A stretch of 64,000 nt of DNA from Dichetophora obliterata (lineage: Eukaryota > Arthropoda > Insecta > Diptera > Sciomyzidae). This document shows, piece after piece, positions 44,101-54,960 of the stretch. The stretch is taken from assembly GCA_963920525.1 (NCBI GenBank), contig OY986436.1, positions 12,537,467-12,601,466 of the forward strand. Direction: 5' to 3'. The notes below the pieces were generated by a model, which did no database searches, had not been told where the DNA came from, and worked only from the letters and a program-made list of their open reading frames with translations. Each line of letters starts with the position of its first letter. Position 1 is the stretch's first letter. The position numbers were made by a program, and so were the translations under genes.

Positions 44101-47100
44101 TCAACAGAGCTAGCGTCCACAACTTCGGCTATTTCGACGTTACGCACTTTGGAAGCTCGTTTTTTTGTACTTAGATTCTCCGCCAAAAATGCAGATGATG
44201 ACGATGATGCTGCTGGTGTTGTAGTGGATGCGACTGTTTCTATTTTAAAGCTGCGCAAAGAGCCAACACTGGATGCTGGTGTCCCAAGCGCACTATTGCT
44301 AGAACGCGAGGATGAAGAACCTATTGTTATGAAGCCTTTATTGTTCTGATAACGATTGTAAGAGCTGCTGGCTGGGCGACGCAACTGATGACTACCCGTG
44401 ACGGCACGTTCATTTTTCGTGAGTGGCTCAAAGTCCAGTATGAATTTAACCGTTGAGGTATTTTTGTGCAGAAACTGTGCAGTGGCCAACCGATGCTTGG
44501 GATGGCAATGTAAAGGGTTGCCATAGAGGTTCAAAAACTTCAGCGTCAAAATTGCACTCAACGGCAGCAAGTAGCTGTGATCGAGCAAGCAGTTATCCGA
44601 TAGATCTAGTTCGGTCAAAGCATCTAATTTTGATAATCCAAGCAGATCCTCGATCAAGTTGTTGCTCATTGTTAATATTTGAAGTCGCTTACAAGCCTCC
44701 AAATGCAGTTGCGGTACGCAGTTGAGGCGATTAAAGCTTAAATCCAATGTTTTTAAATTAGGTAACCATTTGATGGCCTCAACACTGACCAGCTGGTTGT
44801 GACGCAGATTTAAGTGTTGAAGGTATTGAGCAAATTCTAGAGCACTGTCGACGGACTGCAATTGATTATAGCTAAAATCGGCAATTTTTAGTTCATTCCA
44901 GACGAAACCGTTTGCATTGTCACCACCGCAGCGCGTGATGATATCATCGACAGTATGCAAGCTCTTAACACAGATGAGTTGTTGTATTTGACCACGTAGC
45001 GGTTGTATACCGACAATTTGTTTTATGTTTGTTTTCTTCACCTCGAGTCGTTTAAGGCTACGAAATTTCGTTATATCGATGTTGCCTTCACGATAGTCAT
45101 CATCGCCAGGATAGCGAATAATGCACAGGAAGGCGGTTTTCTGCACGAAATCATGCACTAGCTGCAGATCTCGAAAGACACTCGATTTAGAGTTGATAGG
45201 ATTGACCACTTGAAAACTTTGTGATGGACCAATTTCTGTGGCATCGGCAATAAGTGTGAAGGAGTCGTTTAAAGCGCGAAGAAGAGCGCCTAATGAAGAA
45301 GTAAAATGATGAGTTGTTAAAATTCTTATATCAGTATTTTTTTAAATATAAAATTAGGATATTTGTTGTATTTGCATTCGCTTATTATAGGAATCATGGT
45401 TCTTAAAGACATTCTGAGTGTATTCTTTGTGACAATGATAAATCTGCTATTTTTTTAGTACTTCTTTGTTTGTTTGTTTATTTTAAATTTGTTTATTAAA
45501 AAATAGAACAAAAGCCATGCGAGTATTGTGAAAGAGAAAAAAAAACAGTCTTTATTTTAAATGCTAAACCATCATTTCTTTTCTTCAGCTAATTATTGGC
45601 TTTTTGCTTCTTATCAGCTTTAGCTATATGCTCTAAATTATTGATATAACAAGTTAAGTATAAAGTATAGGCATTTACATACAAATATACATATGAGTCA
45701 CATTATCAATTTCAGCTTCTAATAAAATAAGTTGATCTTTGTAATGACAGCTGTAGCGAGAGTGTCAATAAGCTTATATAAAAACAACTAAAATATGAAT
45801 AAAATGCAACGACAACGTAGTAGAATTAGGTTTAAACGAAAACACTTATTGACAGCATGATTTCCTTAACAGTGACTTCTGAAACATCAGAAAGTATATT
45901 TTTCGCAGCTAAAAAGATATAACATAATATTTTATGTAGTTCAATCTTTATTCAATAGACAAGTTGTTGTTTGCTATCTTTCCTTGGAGACCTAAAGGGG
46001 AAATATGTAAAAAGAGTTAATTTTAAGTTAGAATAAAAAGAAAAATGAACTATTTTCAAACATTTTCTCTTTATGTCAGCCTTTTGTGTAAGATAACATT
46101 ACACAAAAATTGTTAAGAGGCTTCTATTTGCTGAAGTGCGTATTCTTATCGCTTGGCAACAGTATGATTTTTTCAAAGGTAGATTCACTACTTCCAACTT
46201 GTCTATTTTTTTTTTAATTTTGCTATCAACGCTTTTGAAAAAGGTTCGGAGGTGGATGTAGTATTATACACTGATTTTTCAAAGGCTTTGATCCGGTTTT
46301 GTTAATAAAACTTGAAATACTGGGTATTCACTAAACCACTTTACGGAGCAGAGATCTGCTACGAATACTTAAAAATAAGTAGTACTCGAGTACTATTCGT
46401 TTACAACTCAGTGATTTGAATCAGAGATCTGCAACGAATCACATTTTTGAACCCACCTTTATAATATTTTCTTATATGATTTTCCGCATGTTATTACTGG
46501 TTCGAAAAGTATTCTTTATGCAGACGATTCTTTGGTTTATGCACACGATGTGTCTCCAATTGCAGCTTTGGTCCTGGTGTCTAACTATTTAAATGTAATA
46601 AACGACTTTTACAAAAGCTGGGGAATTAAAATAAATGCTTCAAAATCTGAAGCCATATGCATAAGAAATGAATCTGGAAAATGTAAATATTTTGTTGTTC
46701 CAGAGAGCAAAACACTCACTTTATCTCTGAATGGTGATCAAATTCCATTTAAGAAAAGCATCAAATACTAGGAATATCTTTTAACAAGCTCTTAAAATTT
46801 AATGAACATGCCCGAATGGTTATAAAAAAAGCTAACAAAATTAAATCAATGTTGCTATACTATTTAACGATAAATTCTTGAGTCAAAATACCAAAATTTT
46901 ATTACATAAAACAAGTATTCGTTCAATAGTGATGTATGCATTTCCCATTTGGTTTACTATCTCTCCTTCAGTAGAAGAACTTGAAATTTTAGAAAGAAAA
47001 ATTCTTAGGAAGTGTGTGGATCGTTATTTTGAATCTTTTACCAAACGCTTTTCAAATAATTTCATATATTCTAAAGCAATGGTTAATTCTCTTTGTATAT

Positions 47101-50100
47101 ATGCAATATCATTACTTAAAAAATGTGTTGATAGATTGAACTTCCACGAAAATCATTTAATTACAAAAATCGTTAACTCACAACATTCCTTTAGCTGGTA
47201 TCTATCGCCATTAGGGATTTTAAATGAAAATATTCCAACTGACATGGACTTTTCAGCTCCACTTTTACCTGAATTTTATAAATATATATCTCCTGGCACT
47301 CATAGAGGCTAAAAAAATAATTAGTATTTTATTTAGTTTAGTTTTGTATTATGTTCTTTTTTTAGCTTTAAGATTTAATTTTAAGTCTATTTGAGAAATC
47401 ACCTTCTCATGAAAAACTTTATGTGTCGGGAGCAAACACATCACTATTTTATCAAATTTATGTTCATATTCATCTTAATTTTAGCAAGTTGCTTTTTCTT
47501 GTAACCTTTTAGAGTAATACATTAAAACCAGGGATCGAAAATAACTGTTATTTTACAATTTTCAGATGAAAAAGGCATAACGAAAAAGTTGCCGGAGAAT
47601 ATAACTTTTTTAAATATACCATTATTATCGTAATGGCAGCAGCTTCGCGAATATTAAACGCCTTTTAAATTTTTGGCTGTTACTATAAAAATTACAATTA
47701 ACTGTTATTTTTAGCCTTTTATTTTTTCGGGCAAAAATAACTGTTACTTTTGACTTTTATTTTTTAGGTAAAAAATAACAGTTAATTTGTGCATTTTTTT
47801 CGGTCACAAATATCAGGCAATTTGTATTTTTTCAAAGGCCGAATAAAAAACTTTAAAAACTACAAATTTTTATAGCTCAAAATATGCGCACTGATGAGAC
47901 GATAAAAATTGCATAAAACTTTCAAATTGCCTGATATTTTTGAACGAAAAAATAAAAGGCACAAAATAACTGTTAATTTTGACCAAAAGAATAGAAGTCA
48001 AAAGTAACAGTTATTTTTGCCCGAAAAAATAAAAGACATTAAATAACTAGTATTTTTGTCGGAAAAAAATCAAAGTTAAACGATAACTGTTAATATCTGA
48101 TTTTTTTATAAAAACCATAACCGGTACGGTCCCTGATTAAAACTCTATAATTAACTAGTCGTAAGATCTGAAAACTCTGTAAAAACAAAAAATATTTAAA
48201 AAAAGGCTCAATAAATTTAACTTTAACACATTTTTGAATTAAAAATTAGTATAAATAAGCATAAGTAGTTTCCAAAGTAGTACTCATATGTTAATGATTC
48301 GAAAAAAAGTGAATCATATTTTTGAATCATGAGCCACTTACTCAAAAATGAGTATGAATAAGTATCGGTAGTTTCCAAAGTAGTACTCATATGTTGATTT
48401 AAAAAAAGTGAACCAAATAAGTATAAAATTAATTATATATAAAATATTCATATGATTAACAGTTGTTTTAGGTCAAGCTCATTAATATTAATAAAATAAT
48501 TAAGTACTTATACTTAGAGTATTGTATTCACATTTTCAAATTTGAAAAAATTTTTGATATTGAGGGTGGATCCAATAAATGTTACTTTTTACTATAATTA
48601 CATGTTTTTAGTATAAGTACATTTTTTAGAGTATCAGGTGGGATTTCGAGTCTGATGCGAAAATATAAAAAAATTGTCTGACACTAGGGTGGACCCTAAT
48701 TTTTTTTGTTTTCCAGTAGTTTTACATGTTTTGGTAGTTCAAGGTGGTCGCAGATTTAGATTCTTATGCCAAAACTTAAAAAAATTGTTCGACGCTAGGG
48801 TGGACCGTGAAAATGTTTGTTTTTGTTTTTCAGTATTAGTATATGTTTTGACGGTATAAAGGGGTCGCGATATTCACTCGAGATCACTCTGATTGCGAGA
48901 GTGATGCGAAAATATAGACAAATTTTTTGATATAAAAAAATCTGCAACCACCTCTTACTACCAAAATATGTAAATCTAATGAAAACAAAAAACAAATTTA
49001 AGGGTCTACCCTAGCGTCAAACAAATGTTTTTACATATTGGCATTAGACTCGAAATCAGCGACCCCTTTATACTGTCAAAACATGTACTTATACTAAAAA
49101 CAATCACTTTTAGGGTCCACCCTAGCTTCAAACAAGTTGTTTTTAAATTTTGGCATAAGAATCAAAATCTGCTACCACCTTAATCTACCAAAACATGTAA
49201 AACTACTGCAAAACAAAATAAATAAATTTTAAGGTCCACCCTAGGTTCAAACAAATTTTTTTATATATTTGCGTCAGACTCGAAACAACGACCCCTTTAT
49301 ACTTTCAAAACATGTCCTCATACTAAAAAACAGAAAAACACATTTTTATGGTCCACCCTAGCGTCAAAAAATTTTAAAACTTTTTGTATTAGATTCGAAA
49401 TCAGCCAAACACGTAAAATTACTGGAAAACAAAAAAATTTGCAGGGTTCACCCTAGCGTTAGACAATTTTTTTTTATATTTTCACATCAGACTCGAAATC
49501 CTACCCTTATACTGTCAAAAAATGTACTTATACTAAAAAACATGTACTTATAGTAAAAAGTAACATTTATTGGGTCCACCTTCAATATCAAAAATTTTTC
49601 AAAATTCGAAAATGTGAATCGGATACTCTAAGTACTTAATTATTTTATTAGTATTAATGAGCTTAACCTAAAACAACTGTAAATCATATGAATATTTATA
49701 TATAACTAGCTGAAACCCGGCGCGTTGCTGCCACGCTCCCTTGCATGTGTAAATTGAGGTCGAATACTGAATTTCGATGCTGTGCGACCTATAAATCCAA
49801 AGCTGCTAGATATCTCAAATTTGGGTTGTATGGGAGGTGCAACGCCCCCTTAACCAACGCCCATCATATGTGATCAATGAAAATGAATGTGTAAATTAAG
49901 GTCGAATACGGAATTCCGACGCTGTGCGACCTATAACTCCAAAGCAATTCGATATCGCAAATTTGGGTCCCTTGGCAAACGCCCATAAAATTTAATCAAT
50001 GAAATGGAACATTTAGGTCGAATACTGAGTTCCGACGCTGTGCGACAAATAACTCGGAAACTATTCGATATTGCAAATTTGGGTTGTATGGGATGTGTCA

Positions 50101-53100
50101 TTCTCCCTTGTCCAACGCCCAAAAAATGTTACCAATGAAAGTGCATGTGTAAATTCGGATCGAGTACTGAATTCCGACGCTGTGCGGCCTATAATTCCAA
50201 AGCTATTCGATAGCACAAATCTGGGTTGTATGGGAGATGCCAGTCCCCCTTTTCTACGCCCATAAAATGTTATTAATGAAACTGCATGTATGAATTGAGG
50301 TCGCATACTGAATTCTGACGCTGTGTTACCCATAACTTTAAAGCTATTAGATTTTGCATGTTTGGGTTGTACTTGTTCAACGCCATAAAATGTTTTTAGT
50401 AAAACCGCATGCGTAAATTTAGGTCGATTACTGAATTTCGATGCTGTGCGACCAATAACTTCAAAGCTATTCGATAGCACAAATTTTGGCTGTATGGGGG
50501 AAGTGAAACTCCACCGTTTCCAACGCCCATAAAATGTTATTAATGAAACTGCATGCATAAATTGATGTCGAAAACTGAATTCCGATGCTGTGTGACCTCT
50601 AACTCCAAAACTATCCGATATCGCAAGTTTTGGTTGTATCAGAGGTTCCACTCCCCCTTGTTTAACTCCCATAAAATGTCATCAGTGGAACGACATGTGT
50701 AAATTGTGGTTGAATATTGAATTACGAGGCTGTGCGACCCATAATTCCAAAGCAATTTGAAATCGCGAATTTTTTATATATTTGTGGACGGTAAAAGGAG
50801 GTGTGGCAATTTTTTCTTAAACCATCTCGTACTCGAAACAAATCCACTGCCAAAATTTTAGCTCGATCGGACCAGTAATTTCGAAGTCTCTTTATCTTTT
50901 CTTAAAAGTAGGCGTAGCTATAGTGGGACCACGCCCATCTTAAGTATAGTTACCGATAGTTATCATACGAACTTAACCAAATTTTAGTTTAATACGACAA
51001 AAACTGTCTTAAATATAGCATTTTTATTGATTTGTGGGCGGTAAAAGGGGTGTGGCAAATTTTAAATAGGCCTACATTGTTCGCGTAAGTGCAAGCAATA
51101 AGTTGATAAAGTTTAATCGCAATCGGATGAACGGTATTGCAGCGCATAGCGAACGAACAAACATTAATTTTTATATATTAGATTCATTCTATACTTATTT
51201 GGTTCACTTTTTTCGAATCAATCACATATGAGTACTGTTTTAGAAACTACTTATACTTATTCATACCCATTTTTGATTCATATGATTCACTTTTTTCGAA
51301 TCAATCACATATGAGTTCTACTTTGGAAAGTATTTATACTTATTCATACTCATTTTTGAGTAAGTGGCTCATTGATTCAAAAATGTGATTCGTTGCAGAT
51401 CTCTGTAGCTCGTTCCTGTAGCAAAATCGGCAAGTTACCGATTTGTGTGACGTCAGCCGTTATCGATCCCTAGTTACCGATTTCGTGACAACTAATGTTT
51501 CTGTACGTTTAAATCGGTTAAAACTCGGACGGACCGTGATGAAAAAGAACACAAAGCGAGAAGAAAAGTAGCGAAATTGAGTCAAATGACAAGCAGCTGT
51601 TTACTCGAATATATTATTTTAGCGGCGCTAAAACTTTGTAATAAATGCGTGCTTGTCTTGTTAATAAAAAGTAAATATCTGCATTTTAAGAAAATTAATT
51701 ATGTTATAATGATGTCTATTAATGGTTGCGAAAATAATCAATGATTATGAATGTAAATAATTTTATACTTAGTGCTGTGCTGCAAAAACTTAGCAAATAT
51801 ATGCAACCGGGTACTTTTTCATAGCTCAAACATATACTGTTTTGCTAAAATTTTTAACTTTTATGTAAATAGGCATTATTTGTAAATTGCATTACCTTTA
51901 AAACTAAAACTTTTTAAAGAATAACAAAATATTTCAACCAGAAAAAATTCGACTTATATGAAAGTAACCATTTTTAAAGGTATATTTCGAGTACTTATAA
52001 CTTAATAATACACAATATTACTGACATTTGATAAATCGGTAGAATTCTTACTTGCCGAAAAGCCAGTGAGTAAAGTGACACATTGTTATTGATTCACTCT
52101 ACTTACAGAAATACTTTTTTAAAAGGTTCGATTGAAATGAAATCGGAACATGCGATAGCTTATCGATTTGGAACGAACGAATCGAATAGATTTCGCGTCA
52201 GATACGTACAAAAACATTGCAGGTGAGAGTGACATCAGAGTGACGTCAAATCGGTAATATGAATCGGTAACTACGGTAGCTACGAGTTACAGGAACGAGC
52301 TGCTGGTACGGATACATTCGTTTCTGTCACAACAGTGTACCATTCAGTATCTAGTTTAGTAGTTTACAAAGCTATAAAAGCAAGTCAGATCGTGTTCGAG
52401 ATATTTGACGAAAATAAATCGTCAGCAACAAAACAAATCATGTGCATGTTTTGCTTTTGAGTAATAAAATTTGCTTCGCTTTTTAAAACCAAAGATTCTT
52501 TTTAAAACCAAAGAAATGATTATTCTTGTGTTTTGTTCTGTCATTTCATAAACACACTTCTTCACCAAATTTACAACAATTTATATCAACTATAAGCAGT
52601 CATATTTGATTTCTGCTCTTAAAGCTAAATTCCAGAGTTAGATAAAAGAACTAGTAAGGTATTATATTCGATTGGATCAAAGTTAAAATACCCTCACGGC
52701 CGTATTTTAGTTTATTCGCAGTCTTGAATTTTGTATTATTTTGATGGCGTCACTTTTATAGTGTTTATCCAAATATTTCACATTTGAAACTCAAAGTCGT
52801 TTTTATTTATTAAAGCTTATGTGCAGAATATCAAGTATAAACATTAATTTGTTTGCAATTTATAAAGGTTTTACTGTCATGATGACGTTACTTTATAAGG
52901 GAGGTGGCTGGAATTTTCAGTTTCTTTTTCAGTTTCTTTTTCAAAATTCCAAACATCGAGTGCATAATTAAGATTTAAACTAATTTGCAAAATTTTAAGC
53001 CATTGTACTAATTTTTGTGGCATTGATTTTATAAAGTCTCTTTGTATGGGAGGTAGCCACGGTTTTAATTTGATTTTTACAAATTTCATACTCAAAGTGC

Positions 53101-54144
53101 ATATACTCGAAATGGGTAGAAGCATACTAGCAAAATTTAATTTAATTTTGGTAAACAGAAAAGAATCGTACTTAAGCAATTATTTCATATTTTTTAAAAA
53201 AATAATCGAATTGCTAATGATTACGATTAGTATTAAAAAATTCTCAACTAGTATTTTATGAATAAACAAACATTTTTTGTTCCATTTAATGTTAAATGTA
53301 AAATTAATTGTATTTTTCTCTCGTATTTTTATTCACAATAGCTATTTTTTCCTTTGAAAAATTTTTGTTTTCCAACCTTGTCAACGATTAATTTTTGGGA
53401 AAAGGTAAAGCATTTCGATGGTTAAGTTTTGTGCCGTGGCTACTAAATAAACTATAAAAAAATTCAATTGAAATTAAATTTTTTAATTTCTCAAACACTT
53501 TTATTTTTTCAAGCACTACTGTAACTTTACTTATATTAACTCTATTTTCATCGTTGCATGTCGTGATTATTTGAAAGTCGATGAAGACGAAAATAATGCA
53601 TCGTTAATTAAAACCTGATTATTTTAAGACGTTATAATATTTACGTCTTATATGGTTTAATATAGCAAAACAAAAATGAAATGGCTTTTAAAATACATAC
53701 ATACTTGAAATCAAATGCCATTGCAACTGACAAGCAAACTGATAGGCGAACTATAGGTATTTTTAAAACTACTATTTTGTATGAATGAATGTAAAGGAAT
53801 GTTTTGATCAGGTGCTAAGGAATTTAAGCTTACATTAAATTGAATTCAAGCCAAATTTGGTAATATAAGAATGGTCGATATGTTATAACGATATCAATAA
53901 ACTTATATGGATATAGTATAAGCATAAATTATTTAAAAAAAATATATTAACTTCATGTAACCATTTAAAGTACCTTAACTTACGTAATTTACGGTCTTTC
54001 CAATCATTATTTTTTTTACTGATACACAAAATTTTTATATTGTTAGAACTTACCGGACAAGGTAAAATTAAATTCCGAGTTGAGAATTTTATCGCCATTA
54101 TTTCGCAGTAGATTTGCCAACTCAGTGATTTTTTGTGGATCCAT
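32152..54144 (-). CDS. STK11IP: STK11-interacting protein (LIP1, CG9044-like)
   Basis: Leucine-rich-repeat scaffold that in mammals binds the kinase LKB1/STK11 and is reported at lysosomes. Ten exons: 54144-54054, 45289-43910, 43842-43375, 36080-35963, 35886-35751, 35689-35560, 35291-35085, 34352-33705, 33634-33116, 32639-32152. They total 4185 nt, 1394 aa, with all GT-AG junctions in frame. Exon 1 reads MDPQKITELANLLRNNGDKI. Leucine-rich repeats fill about residues 160-300 (LNLRHNQLVSVEAIKWLPNL, LDLSFNRLNCVP, LDLSDNCLLDH), then LHCHPKHRLATAQFLHK. A Ser-rich linker and LRNKYGNEWLQ follow. A Cys4 zinc ribbon is split by an intron: CVNC (756-759), CPDC (778-781). Two PH-like regions are encoded by exons 9 and 10 (DVDHRLKLYFYQSKFDEAGE; SWEMLFGVPLF). 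Human STK11IP has the same order. Introns 1 (8.8 kb) and 3 (7.3 kb) are packed with transposons. Confidence 0.94.
32770..32911. mobile_element. foldback MITE in STK11IP intron 9
   Basis: Arms of about 58 bp (left starts ACCGCTTTATTATGTATCAC, right inverted starts ACCGCCTTATTGTATATCTC) surround a loop of about 24 bases. The inner 27 bp pair perfectly (AACGATAAGCAAGACACGAG). It sits between exons 9 and 10, outside splice signals. Confidence 0.85.
34353..35084 (-). other. STK11IP intron 7
   Basis: 732-bp AT-rich intron with a short GATT/AATC repeat near 34837-34875. No element recognised. Confidence 0.6.
36365..36519. mobile_element. AGGTTGYGGCCAGA-ended foldback MITE, 155 bp
   Basis: The left arm AGGTTGTGGCCAGAGTAAAA continues with GCCGATTCAGACAGACAGGC. 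The right arm, inverted, is AGGTTGCGGCCAGACTGAAC then GCCAATTCAGACAGTCAGGC. No coding capacity; target duplication not resolved. Confidence 0.85.
36938..37360. repeat. degenerate TATGATGGTATGG low-complexity tract, part 1
   Basis: Hundreds of bases made mainly of ATGGTATGAT-like words. A similar tract resumes at 38577-38735; the 1.2 kb between has different composition and contains a MITE. Confidence 0.75.
37965..38362. mobile_element. AGGGGTATTCTCTATGTCT MITE, 392 bp, ATT duplication
   Basis: The element is 37968-38359, flanked by ATT on both sides. The terminal repeats are AGGGGTATTCTCTATGTCT exactly at each end. The interior is moderately GC-rich, with no protein recognised. Confidence 0.88.
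38380..38540. repeat. ATGCAATATTATTGCA tandem repeat
   Basis: About 25-bp units containing GCAATATTATTGCATTTG with alternating internal palindromes, decaying toward the right. Confidence 0.7.
38577..38735. repeat. degenerate TATGATGG tract, part 2
   Basis: Same composition as 36938-37360. Confidence 0.65.
40515..41161 (-). mobile_element. AGCTGCG-ended MITE, 647 bp, copy 2
   Basis: Near-identical inverted partner of 13808-14454 and the same length. It is flanked by AAT on both sides here, which may be its target duplication. Inserted within the inner hAT-type element. Confidence 0.9.
42208..42836 (+). mobile_element. ACTAGCTGAACCCGG element with a 118-bp minisatellite
   Basis: The head is ACTAGCTGAACCCGGTGTGC and the tail TTTTTATATATATAGATT. 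The interior contains a 118-bp unit (ATAAGTCCACCCCAGCGCCA start) repeated from about 42303, 42421, 42539 and 42657 (last partial). Copies 2 and 3 are almost identical. Head and tail resemble those of 49707-51183. No protein; transposon class not identified. Confidence 0.75.
46200..47330 (+). mobile_element. Jockey-clade LINE remnant
   Basis: A truncated, interrupted LINE. The RT part near 46258 (VVLYTDFSKA) is separated from a later part (46470 onward) by about 140 bp that resembles the end of the foldback at 48224-51405. The 3' end of the coding part is at 47312. Confidence 0.75.
46475..47312 (+). pseudogene. LINE reverse transcriptase C-terminal part
   Basis: It includes SKSILYADDSLVYAHDV (the YADD catalytic motif), WGIKINASKSEAICI and KSIKY, then after a frame change LLHKTSIRSIVMYAFPIWF and LEILERKILRKCVDRYF. 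The C-terminus is FYKYISPGTHRG, like the PxTHRG end of Jockey-type ORF2. At least one frameshift (about 46770-46880) and the missing upstream RT make it inactive. Confidence 0.8.
47521..48143. mobile_element. hAT-type foldback element, 607 bp, exact 8-bp target duplication
   Basis: The element is 47529-48135, with ends CAGGGATCGAAAATAAC and inverted CAGGGACCGTACCGG. The flanks ATTAAAAC at 47521-47528 and 48136-48143 are identical. The interior is a large imperfect palindrome built of repeated AAATAACTGTTA / TAACAGTTATTT blocks around a centre near 47850. No coding capacity. Confidence 0.92.
48224..51405. mobile_element. long foldback element with subrepeat arms
   Basis: The left arm (about 48224-48900) and right arm (about 48960-51405) are inverted copies. 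The right arm is interrupted by the 49707-51183 insertion. The outer parts carry repeats of AGTACTCATATG and GATTCGAAAAAAAGTGAA. The inner parts carry subrepeats of about 110-120 bp around AGGGTGGACCCTA: three on the left (about 48561, 48684, 48796), six inverted on the right (about 49002, 49112, 49231, 49347, 49445, 49570). This architecture is like Drosophila FB or Galileo foldbacks. No transposase seen. Confidence 0.8.
49707..51183 (+). mobile_element. ACTAGCTGAAACCCGG element with about 130-bp minisatellite
   Basis: The head is ACTAGCTGAAACCCGGCGCG and the tail TTTTTATATATTAGATTC. About seven to eight diverged units (AATTCCGACGCTGTGCGACC, CCAAAGCTATTCGATA, AAATTTGGGTTGTATGGGA) fill 49740-50760. 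A GTGGGCGGTAAAAGGGG-type region with ACCACGCCC follows. Inserted in the right arm of the foldback. Confidence 0.75.
51407..52301. mobile_element. AGCTCGTTCCTGTA-ended element, about 895 bp
   Basis: The left end AGCTCGTTCCTGTAGC and inverted right end AGCTCGTTCCTGTAACTCG match, and both inner flanks carry TTACCGATT and TGACGTCA words. It abuts the outer end of the long foldback. No protein and no clear target duplication. Confidence 0.65.
52620..53110 (+). repeat. dispersed repeat 'B', copy 2
   Basis: Direct-orientation relative of 28030-28700 (GGCCGTATTTTAGTTTATT, CACATTTGAAACTCAAAGTC). Confidence 0.65.
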
Positions 54145-54859
54145 TTTTAATCAGCTTCTTAAAATTATTAATTAAATCAAACAAATGCGAAAAATTCTAG
54201 GCGTGGAAACTGTGAAATATGTAGAGCAGATGAAGGTGGTAGATTGAGTGTTTACAGTAAAAAGTATCAGAAGCTCCACGTAAGTATTGAAGATCAACTT
54301 TTAACCATCTTTAGAAGAGCTGCAATTTAATGGAAAATTTAAAACCTTTTTGTGTATGTTTCTCTGATGACCTATTTTCTATTTATTTATGTCAGTTCTA
54401 ATATTGTTCTTCTTTATGACGCGTTTACAGGTTTGAGAAGAATTGCAGAAGAAAAAAAAATATACGTATAGCTACAAATAAATTAATGCGAAGTTTTATA
54501 AAAACACTTGGATTACTTTACTTTGTCTTCTTTCACGTTTTCACTTTGTAACACTTGTAAACATTTTTTGAATTTATAAGAGCTTAAGCCTTTTGTGGTT
54601 TATAAAAAACTCTTTTAAAGTTTTAATTTTATGTGCAATAATTTAATATTTTCCTCTTGCTGTTTTTGTTTTTCGCTTTCTTTTCTGCTAATCGGAATGC
54701 ACCATACAATTGTGTCAAGTTGTGCAAATCAGCTGAGAAATGTCAAAAAATCGAGTAGAGGAGAACCTACATTTTCAGGGCTGCAACATTAACATTAGTT
54801 TTTATACAAATTTTTCTAAATTATTTTTTGTTCTCGTTTTTTATAGGTTCGAATGTTGA
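54145..54859. promoter_or_regulatory. STK11IP upstream region
   Basis: Minus-strand 5' flank of STK11IP. No TATA box or clear initiator could be assigned. AT-rich with short purine tracts. Confidence 0.35.
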
Positions 54860-54960
54860 TAATTAGGCCTATTATGCGAAATCTTTTATGAAAAATTCTG
54901 TAATTCTGTTATGATTTCCCATACAAATTTTAGAGCTGTCAAAAAATCTGTTATGAGGCT
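54860..54960. repeat. partial copy of a TCTGTTATGA repeat element
   Basis: GGCCTATTATGCGAAATC followed by repeated ATCTTTTATGA and TCTGTTATGA words, like the element at 57600-58083. It stops where the foldback at 54961 begins. Confidence 0.55.

Larger units (their letters stand above)
45290..54053 (-). other. STK11IP intron 1, transposon-rich
   Basis: 8.8-kb intron between exon 1 and the LRR exon. It contains the LINE at 46200-47330, the hAT foldback at 47529-48135, the long foldback at 48224-51405, the element at 51407-52301 and repeat B copy 2. The edges 45290-46190 and 53110-54053 show AT-rich DNA without recognised features. Confidence 0.85.

Noticed and set aside
50061..50672. 203-codon minus-strand frame with repeated FSNRPKFTHAVLLKTFYG-like units
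   Set aside because: It is the translation of the tandem minisatellite; the unit length happens to keep the frame open. No start context or domain.
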